Positions 56,919 through 64,000 of a stretch of DNA of 64,000 nucleotides are shown here, one piece after another. The first letter of the stretch is position 1; every line of letters begins with the position of its first letter. Location of the stretch: NCBI GenBank assembly GCA_009746045.1, contig RPFO01000123.1, positions 2,239,005-2,303,004 of the forward strand, read 5' to 3'. The DNA comes from Mesostigma viride. Lineage: Eukaryota > Streptophyta > Mesostigmatophyceae > Mesostigmatales > Mesostigmataceae. The notes under the pieces are model-generated. The model searched no databases. It was not told the origin of the DNA and saw nothing but the letters and a program-made list of their open reading frames with translations. Both the position numbers and the translations under genes were made by a program.

Positions 56919-57442
56919 GGAGGTATTGATACTCCTCTACTTTTCTGTCGTTTGGGGCTCTATACGCAGCGCCATGGTCGCATCTTAGTAGGTGATTGCC
57001 TGGTGCACAATGCATGAACCGTCGCACCACCCTCCATTTTCATCGTCCATTTTCCTCGTCCATTTTCCGCGTCCTTCTACTTTAATTGCGTCCTTCTAGA
57101 ACTGCACGCTTATGATTCTGCCAGGCTGTCCCCTTACAGCTTTTCTCCCACGCAATAAAAAATCCTGTCAAAAAGGAAAAAGGTGCACTGTCACGCGCGT
57201 AGTAACTAGGGAGTAGCTATGCACTCGCTGCAATTTCTGCTATCTCAGCACCGCGGACAGGTTCCTGGGCCTCAATCTCGCGTGACACCTGCCCCCCCGC
57301 CCTCCGCGACCTCCGAAATCGGCTAAGTCCAAAGTGAAAAACAGCGAAAATCGTACGGCGTACGCGGTCGAAAGCGTCGGTACCGTACAATACGGCGTAC
57401 TTTCATACCCGAGTTGCCGTACGGACCAACACGGGTGAGATG

Positions 57443-57926
57443 GCGTATGTTATGTTGCTCCGTGTGTGTACAGCACGTGTTGTTGCCGTTACCCTACCTC
57501 TATACCGTTTGGGTTAGCTTGCATAGGGACCTTCTGTGTTGGCATGTGTTGCCGTATTATATGTGTGGGACTGTGAGCCCCTATTGTGTCCATGGGCAGC
57601 CGCTGTGAGCGAGGGGGGAATGTCGCATCTAGAGCACTTTTTTCCAACTGAGGGTTGGGTATCAGCCATCCAGGATGGGCAGCTAGTGCGTTGCTGCTAT
57701 GGTAGAACACTCATTCGCGTTGCCGGGGGGGGATCAGTGGCGGTTACTAGTGCGGCTTGAATGACCGCATCATGTTGGAGCTTCAAGCGTTTCACGAGGA
57801 CGGCATCTTCATTTTCAGTTGCACCATGGTAGCAACTGGACGGCATGCTACGAGCATATGTGGTTAATAAGGGGGGTGTTGAGATTCCACCTACCCAGAC
57901 ATCTTTTGCATTGCGCCCATGTGGCT
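57443..57926 (+). other. 3' interior of the Copia-like element, no gene seen
   Basis: Short frames only, with no reverse transcriptase or RNase H motif. It ends at the purine tract before the 3' LTR. Confidence 0.5.
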
Positions 57927-57934
57927 AAGGGGGG
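57927..57934 (+). promoter_or_regulatory. Polypurine tract
   Basis: AAGGGGGG immediately precedes the 3' LTR start TGTTAG and is the expected plus-strand primer site for an LTR retrotransposon. The same AAGGGGGGTGTT motif also occurs near 57871. Confidence 0.7.
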
Positions 57935-58822
57935 TGTTAGGGATATTATATCCACCTGGCCACAATATATCCCAGCCTGATTTATATCTTGTTGGATTTA
58001 TCATGCACTTATATGGACTGGGAATTTGATAGCTATGATAATAAGCTAGATGGACTGGGCTCAATGAGCTGATCAATATTCATGTGCCATAGTCCTGTAC
58101 TTGGACATGGATGACTTGTACTGTTGACCTGAGTCAGCCTAGTAACATCACGTATTCAAATGATTAACAAGTGGTGCTATATGGCCTAGTGGACAAGTGT
58201 TTGGTCCATGAGCTGACGTACAAGTGTTGGCAGCTCATGATGACACATGCTATGACTTATATGATGACAAGTGCATGGGTAGACTCATTGCATGACACTT
58301 GTCACTCCAAAGAAGAAGAGCTAGATGTGTCACTTTATTAATCATGTTATGTGGCACATTATTACGTAGACGCTTGGCATCTAGCTATATTATTATGCCA
58401 GCTCATTGTCCAGCCATGTCTAGAATATTCTAGGAATGTTCTAAGATTATGCCAGGAACATTCCTGGAATATACTGAGAATATGCTGGGAATATACTAGG
58501 AATATGCTGTAGGATGTTTCTACAAGCTTCTAGCTGTGATGATGTCATTGCTGATGTCATCCTTCCTAGCCTAAAAGGTATAAAAGGAAACTGCCCCCTA
58601 ATTAATTAAAAAGCAGGTATACCTCTATTCAGTGAACCTCCATTGAAACTCCATTCAACCTCTTTTCCTAACCTCTCAACCTATGAAAAAAAACTCTTTT
58701 TCTGGTCTCTCTTCCATTGTCTTCAAGCTCAGTCTTTCATCACCTGCAAGGTGCAAGGGTAGCAAGGCCAACTAGCAAAAGGCATTGTGTAAAACCCATT
58801 AGTTTCCTCTACTTTTCCAACA
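57935..58822 (+). repeat. 3' LTR of the Copia-like element
   Basis: This is 888 bp, collinear with the 5' LTR but without the MITE. It has scattered small indels, for example an ATTAATTAAAA stretch near 58599 in place of GGGC. It ends TTTTCCAACA, then GACCT. Confidence 0.92.
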
Positions 58823-58980
58823 GACCTGACCCCCGCCCATGCAGCAACAGCAGCGACGCGACCTGTGGCCGGAATACCTCCGCCACAAGCAGGACCCCCA
58901 GAAGCCCAAGGTGTACTGGAGGGGTGGGGACCTGATGATCAACCACAAGCTGTGGACGCCCCCTGCGGGCTAGAATAGCT
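58823..58980 (+). pseudogene. LINE-B ORF1, 3' end
   Basis: GACCTGACCCC resumes the frame cut at 39876. In another frame it reads QRRDLWPEYLRHKQDPQKPK and VYWRGGDLMINHKLW, a C-terminus typical of L1-type ORF1 proteins. A stop follows near 58972. Shared sequence with 21348-21421 begins here. Confidence 0.65.
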
Positions 58981-59304
58981 TGAATAGCCCTATAGCTTGT
59001 ATCCATTGGTATAGTCACTGCACAACGGTACGACGAGCCGCGCCAAAGTCCGACCTCGTAAGCGGTACCCGAAAAGTGGCGCCAAATGCAAATTTTGGTG
59101 TGCGCGTGCACGACGATGACCGAATTCCGGGCGACAGGCATGGCGGTCTGGCAGGCGATCGATGTTGAGCGCGTAAAAAGGCACTGTCAAGGCTGAAATT
59201 TTACGCTCATCCTCCTAAGGAGTTATAATTGGTCCACCAGTATTTTTTTTCGGCAGAAAATTTGCGGAATCGAACAGCATATTGCGTCATTCACAGCTAG
59301 GTGG

Positions 59305-59898
59305 GTGCCTGTTTGGTCGCAGATTTTCTCTCGACCCCACCTGACTGCAGCAAAAGAAATCCCCGATGAAGTGCGCCCTAAGATCGAGTTTATGATCATA
59401 AACGACGCATTTTTTAGTTCTAAAGACTTGGACCGAATGACTTTTTTCAATACTGCTGCATTTTTTTTCCCCGAGCTACCGCATATTTCTGACCAACAAT
59501 TTCAAGGCTGCGTCAGGCTTGGCAAACCGATAATCCATTTATATTCGCGCCTGCCCCAAACGTCATGTTTAATGCAGGCTTTCTTGGCACTAACGACGCC
59601 CACGGCGTCGGGGTTGTTATTAACCACCCGACATGCACAACTTCATCTGTCAACTGTCAGATTCGTAAAACCCAACGACTCAGTGCTAGATTACCTATAC
59701 GCCTCGGCGTTGTGCAATCACCCCCGAATATGGTACCCCGAGCAAGCGGCAGGCTCGCATCCTACGCTTGCAGGACAAAATCAATGCGATGAAAAGTGCT
59801 CATGTTCCACCCCCTCCGTTCCATCCCCACCCCCACCTAGCTCCCGCTGCATCCATCCCCATCCCCCATCGCCGTTCTCCCCTGTTGGGCCAGCCTAG
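59305..59898 (+). CDS. Unrecognised 197-codon ORF upstream of LINE-B endonuclease
   Basis: The frame MPVWSQIFSRPHLTAAKEIP to about residue 150 has mixed composition (MIINDAFFSSKDLDRMTFFN; NDSVLDYLYASALCNHPRIW) that looks coding. It then turns Pro/Ser-rich. It sits between LINE-B ORF1 and the AP endonuclease, so it may be the N-terminus of ORF2 or a separate insertion. I know no homologue. Confidence 0.35.
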   Translation: MPVWSQIFSRPHLTAAKEIPDEVRPKIEFMIINDAFFSSKDLDRMTFFNTAAFFFPELPHISDQQFQGCVRLGKPIIHLYSRLPQTSCLMQAFLALTTPTASGLLLTTRHAQLHLSTVRFVKPNDSVLDYLYASALCNHPRIWYPEQAAGSHPTLAGQNQCDEKCSCSTPSVPSPPPPSSRCIHPHPPSPFSPVGPA

Positions 59899-61800
59899 GC
59901 ATCCTTGCGGCCCTCGCGACTTTCAACGTACGCACATTGCTAGCAGATGGCGATCATAGCTACCGGGTAGAGGAGCTGGTTGCCTTTTGTATCGCACATC
60001 GTGTGTCTATTGTAGGCGTGCAGGAGCACCGTCGCACGGTGCCAATTGGCACGGTGAGCACTGATCGCCTGGCAGGCGTTTGGCGTTTTTATTTCGCTGG
60101 CAGTGGGAAGTCAGGCCAAGGTGGCGTTGGCCTTTTTTGCTCGCTGCTGGCATGCAGTTGCCAGCTTCAGCACGCTGGCAGTTTCCAACCCCACGCCTTA
60201 TGGTGGCACATTTCACCTCCGTTGAGGGGCGGTCTACGTAAGCACCACCTCACGGGTGGGGTAGGTTACGCACCCCATAGTGGTCTAACCCAGTCGGAAC
60301 GCCAGCAGTTCTTCGAGGACTTGCATAATCTTGAGGGGGCCACCCCGGCCCGCCACGGCTTCTTGATTATGCTGCTCGACGCCAATGCCACGCTCCCCGT
60401 GGGCACTGCTGGCAGTCGCTTTGCGCCTGAGTGACACGGTTGCTAAGGACAACACCTCCTTGTTTTCTGCCTTTTTGCGGGATATGTAGCGGGATATGGT
60501 TGCTGTCAACTGCCACTTCCAACGTCCCTCACAGGACTTGGTCACTTTTCGGGGCCCTAACGACCGTCAGCCGGCCTGTCTGGACGTACTACGTGGTGGT
60601 ACGGCAGCCCAGGTGCGCTTTGGTTCTGGATACTCGAGTGTTCGACCCACCTACGGTGTGCTCTGACCACCGCCTGGTGCGTGCGACCATTCGGCTCCGG
60701 TTCGACGCACCCAAGCGCCGCGCCCCAGTGGCCCGCCCTGACTGGTCTGCTCTACGCCCGGTCCGGGGAGATCCTGAGGACTGGATGGACGCCGAGCGCG
60801 AGCGGGACCGGTGCCGACTGGAGTACCTGTCGGCCCTGGACGCCCGGGCGGCCGGGACGTCGACAAGCTGGACAAGGGTGCAGTCCCAACGCCGCCATTT
60901 TTGCGGGCTTTGCGGCCCGCGCCCCGCTGGCAGCTGGCAGCCCGGCACCTGCCGGTCATGCCCCGCCGCCGCCCCGGCCCGCTCTACCGCCAGGACCCCA
61001 AGATCTTGGCCGCACGGCACCGCCTCAAGCGTAACCGGGACCCCGGTTGCTGAAACCGGTGCTCATGGCCGCCCTTGGGGAGCCGGCCTACGCACATGCT
61101 CAGGACGCAGAGGCGGCCCAGTGCATCGCAGATGCCAAGGCCTGCCAAGCTCGCAACCAGGGCAAGGACATGTGGTACCACCTCGACCGGCTCGGCGGCC
61201 GGCGGCAGCGCACCCCGGTGGAGCACACGGGGGACGGCACGGCGCCGGTCAGCCTTGACCGCTGGTTGGCCCACAATGTTTCCTTGACAGGTGGGGCCCG
61301 CACCCCTCCCCCGCCACTTCACCCCGAGACGGCCGCCCGTCTCGGTGCATACATTGCCGGACCCCCCCCGCCGCCGGCGCCCCCCTCCTCGGCCGCGGAC
61401 TACCAAGTCCCCGCCTTGCAGGAGGGCTGCCTTGCCACCGACGGCGTCGTCCACCCCTTCACTTTGAAGGAATTGGACGGCGCCCTTGCTCGCCTGTGGT
61501 ACGACGCGGCGGTCGGTGCCGACCACCTTTCGGCTGAGCTGCTGAAGACTCCTGACCCGGCGGTTAGGGATCTTCTGGTGGCGTTCTGCAACCGTGTTCT
61601 GCTATCTGCTGAGCCTCCGCCTGCTGAGTGGCAGACGGCAATCCGCGTCATGCTGTACAAGAAGGGCTCTGCTGAGCACTGACCCCGGTAACTATCGGGG
61701 TGTCTGCCTCCAGAGCGCCGCGCTGAAGACCTGTCTTCATGCGCATGATGCTGCACCGGCTCCGCGCTGCGCTGGACCCACACCTGGGTGAGTCTCAGAT

Positions 61801-61932
61801 TAATTAATTAATTAATTAATTAATTAATTAATTAATTAATTAATTAATTAATTAATTAATTAATTAATTAATTAATTAGACTCGTGCTCCCGTTGGGGAG
61901 TCACGGAGCATTAACCCCGATGGATGGATTGA
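61801..61932 (+). mobile_element. 132-bp hairpin mini-element between TTAA and GATG repeats
   Basis: TGAGTCTCAGAT occurs at 61789-61800 and 61933-61944, and the LINE-B frame is restored when one copy and the insert are removed. The insert has about 20 TTAA units, a core CGTGCTCCCGTTGGGGAGTC + ACGGAGCATTAACCCC, and a short GATGGATGGATT end. The reverse LINE-B copy at 27.9 kb lacks it. The core can form a CTCCC-GTTG-GGGAG hairpin. Confidence 0.82.
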
Positions 61933-62062
61933 TGAGTCTCAGATGCATGGGGTTCCGTCGTGGTCGTAAGTCATGGCTGCGTTTGTCGCGCGCCGGTTGA
62001 TGGAGGAGGTGCGTCGCCTTTGCCCTGACAGTTTGCCGCTAGTCTTCATTTTTGTTGACTAT

Positions 62063-62089
62063 CAAGGAGACAACCAGCGCAGGCCAGAA
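62063..62089 (+). mobile_element. 27-bp insertion with ACTAT duplication in RT motif A
   Basis: CAAGGAGACAACCAGCGCAG plus GCCAGAA lies between ACTAT at 62058-62062 and 62090-62094. Without it the frame reads FVDYINAFDTVLWEAL, a normal motif A. The same 27 bases begin the segment at 62905, and the first 20, with the 20th changed from G to T, begin the one at 46177. Confidence 0.7.
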
Positions 62090-62345
62090 ACTATATCAAT
62101 GCCTTTGACACGGTCCTCTGGGAGGCTCTTTGGGCCATCCTAGCTCTGGATCGGGTGCCACCAGCGTTTATTGCTGCCATTCGTCGTCTGCTGTATGAGG
62201 GCTCACAGGCAGTAGTGCGGACTGCGGAAGGCACCACCCCCCCATTCCCCCTTCACCACGTATGGGGTGTGGCAAGGTTGTGTCCTGTCCCCATATCTGT
62301 TCATTATTGTTGTGGATCATGTCATGCGCCGGGCACGTGTGCGCT

Positions 62346-63884
62346 TTACATAAATCAAAATCATGTCAGAATTATGACACCCAAACCGGCCTACAGTGTG
62401 ATCATGCCAGCACCTGACACAGGCCGGTCCCCATAATTCATGTGAAAAAATTCAGATCATTCGCAGCCCAAAATGGTGGCATTTGCCAGCATTTGTCACA
62501 ATTTTTGGCTCTTTTTTCACAATTTTCACAACACTAACCACCATTAAACACTCCCCAAGCTAGGGCACATTGCAGGCAACTCAATAATTTCTGTGTGCAC
62601 GTGGCACGCAAGTACTTACCTAGGTTACGTACGTGATGACACCGTAAGCCTAATTAAGAAATTTCAATCAATCAATTACGATGCGTATGTACAGGTCTAA
62701 GCTCGCCATAGCCTCATACTCTGCACATGAAAATGATTAATGGCTTTTCGAATGCAGCAAGCCACACGAGAAATATCCCACAATTTATGAATTTGAACCT
62801 CCTTTTTCCTAGAGCATCTGTACATAATCACACATGCAAAATAATCTGTTTCGTGTCAAACTTATTGAACACGAGCACTGCCACCACGCTCAGGTGCTCC
62901 ATGTCAAGGAGACAACCAGCGCAGGCCAGAAATCGGGAGAATCCGGACCATGGTAGCTCGAGCCTGCCGTTATCTTGTCTGCGTGTTCGAGTCGTTCAGG
63001 ATGATGAAGATGAATGGTGATGGAAATGTGTATCCTTGTGCATTGAAATTATGGCTGGCTTACGTGTAGAGCGACTAGATGACCTAGACGGTGGGGCCGG
63101 AAACAGCATGCTTGATCAGGGCGTGAGTTTCGAGCCTAACTGGCCGGGAGTGTCTAGTGGTGAGCACCATTGCTGCGATCGCTCTCCCACCATTTACGAG
63201 GAAATACCCGCAAATGGAAAACCACTGAAAAGGTCTAGCTAGTCAGTCATCACGTTAGCCATGCCATGATTCCAAACGTCCAAGAACTGCACACAGTGCA
63301 AAGGCAAAAAGCCGGAGGACAGCACTTTCAAATGTGCGGCGGGAACCAAAAGCCTGCGTATGCCAGAAAACATCGTGTTGCTGCAGCGACGCGACGATGT
63401 GGACAACGAATCCAGTGCCAAGCTCGGAACGGCCGCAAACGAGATCTGGCATCACAGGGTTCAGATGTGCGGAGATACTATGCGATCCAGCCGGTCCACG
63501 ACCTGTTTGTAGAGCTTGTGCCAAGGGGCAGCACCGAACAGATGTGGGTGACGTTGCAAAAAACACCGGACTTGACGGAGCATAAAGGTGCTCCATGTAC
63601 ATAAATGCCGGGGAAACTGTTCCTAGAGAAATCTACAAGCTGTTGTAGCTGTACGAATCCGGTTGCCATGGCCAAATGGATACAATAATCATGTGGGTAC
63701 CAGAGAACCCGCTCACGCCCTGGGATGAACATCCCAGCATCAATCTACATTCAAAAAAGCCCATCAAACGGTTTATAACGGTGCATGAGCACATCTGGTA
63801 GAAAAAGGCAGTGTCAGCATATCAGGGAGCCAAAACAAGTTGATGAGATCGCTCCACAATTGGCCATGATTTGCTGCACGCGGT
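62346..63884. other. Intergenic; contains a shared 66-bp motif at 62904-62969
   Basis: No recognisable gene. TCAAGGAGACAACCAGCGCA through AGAATCCGGACCATGG to CTCGAGCCTGCCG (62904-62969) matches 46176-46231 inside the CACTA element. Short frames near 63255-63604 on both strands overlap and lack motifs. Confidence 0.5.
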
Positions 63885-64000
63885 TCAAGGGAACTGGTTG
63901 AACTCATCCCGAAACCGCGCCAGCTTCTCCCTCATCTCGGCTTCAAATTCGGCCGCGTCCCAATGCTTCACCTCCTCATCCGCCGCGGCCGCCGCCAGCT
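63885..64000 (-). CDS. C-terminal 37 codons of an unrecognised gene, cut by the window edge
   Basis: On the minus strand the sequence reads LAAAAADEEVKHWDAAEFEA and EMREKLARFRDEFNQFP, then TGA (63885-63887). The Ala/Glu/Arg composition, regular charge pattern and codon use (GCG, GAG, CTG at third positions, as in the exons at 6.6-25.6 kb) suggest a genuine helical C-terminus. The rest lies beyond 64000. Confidence 0.5.
   Translation of the reverse strand, partial: LAAAAADEEVKHWDAAEFEAEMREKLARFRDEFNQFP

Larger units (their letters stand above)
54682..57434. mobile_element. hAT element, 2.75 kb, with a BED-finger relic
   Basis: GTGAGATG flanks it at 54674-54681 and 57435-57442. The ends CCGTGTTGGTCTGTACGGCA and, inverted, CCGTGTTGGTCCGTACGGCA differ at one base. 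Subterminal TACGGGGTATT motifs recur at the left and GTACGGCGTAC at the right. A minus-strand frame inside encodes a BED-type zinc finger, supporting a hAT origin. A foldback element and a short LINE-C tail have inserted into it. Confidence 0.87.
59900..62345 (+). mobile_element. LINE-B ORF2: AP endonuclease and reverse transcriptase, 3'-truncated
   Basis: The endonuclease opens LATFNVRTLLADGD (59915), with the catalytic glutamate in VGVQEHRR (60018), LLDANA (60380), and VCSDHRLVRATIRL (60665) in a shifted frame. The reverse transcriptase part includes ADHLSAELLK (61520), NYRGVC (61690), a broken motif A (62055-62110), PPAFIAAIRRLLYEGSQ and EGTTPPFPLHH. It ends abruptly near 62345, before motif C. 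Many frameshifts, plus two small insertions (61801-61932, 62063-62089), inactivate it. Confidence 0.82.

Overview
This is nuclear DNA from a eukaryote, most likely a unicellular or algal lineage. It holds one long gene split by GT-AG introns, several families of LINE retrotransposons, an LTR retrotransposon with a Met-tRNA-type primer site, DNA transposons with clear target-site duplications (TSDs), and huge microsatellites. There are no bacterial operons. A green-alga-like host is my best guess from the LINE types and the GC-rich, minisatellite-packed introns, but the sequence does not prove it.

Layout. 0.7-5.3 kb: a dead, nearly full-length LINE with an AP endonuclease and zf-RVT finger (LINE-A). 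6.6-25.6 kb: the only clearly intact host gene, 17 predicted exons on the plus strand that join in frame to 729 codons and carry a WWE-like domain. Its introns are full of minisatellites, a hAT-like element, a MITE and a SINE-like insertion. 26.4-28.2 kb: an inverted fragment of a second LINE family (LINE-B). 28.2-30 kb: a hairpin core joined to an 829-bp ATGG array, then a 184-bp satellite. 30.1-36.1 kb: two minus-strand, broken, transposon-like genes, separated by a head-to-head palindrome of the 3' end of a third LINE family (LINE-C), which encodes a CCHC finger and a restriction-like endonuclease. 36.6-38.3 kb: another ATGG array and another LINE-B fragment. 63.9-64 kb: the C-terminus of a minus-strand gene that leaves the window.

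38.5-62.3 kb is a nested stack of mobile elements. A LINE-B copy (ORF1, then AP endonuclease and reverse transcriptase) is split by an 18.9-kb Copia-like LTR element (39880-58822). That element is itself split by a 7.4-kb CACTA transposon (41273-48671), a 1.5-kb hAT element (50021-51546), a truncated LINE-C and a 2.75-kb hAT element with a BED-finger relic (54682-57434). The last one holds a foldback element and a 23-bp LINE-C tail insertion. A small MITE sits in the 5' LTR only. Most insertions are dated relative to one another by TSDs or by the reading frame they interrupt.

The most unusual observation is in the host gene. At six of its 16 introns, the exon's last bases plus the 5' splice site have been copied, in places repeatedly, into the start of the downstream intron. 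At a seventh, a hAT-like insertion duplicated the splice donor as its TSD. A second candidate novelty is a mini-element made of a short hairpin core between TTAA and ATGG microsatellites, seen three times and once with a clean 12-bp TSD.
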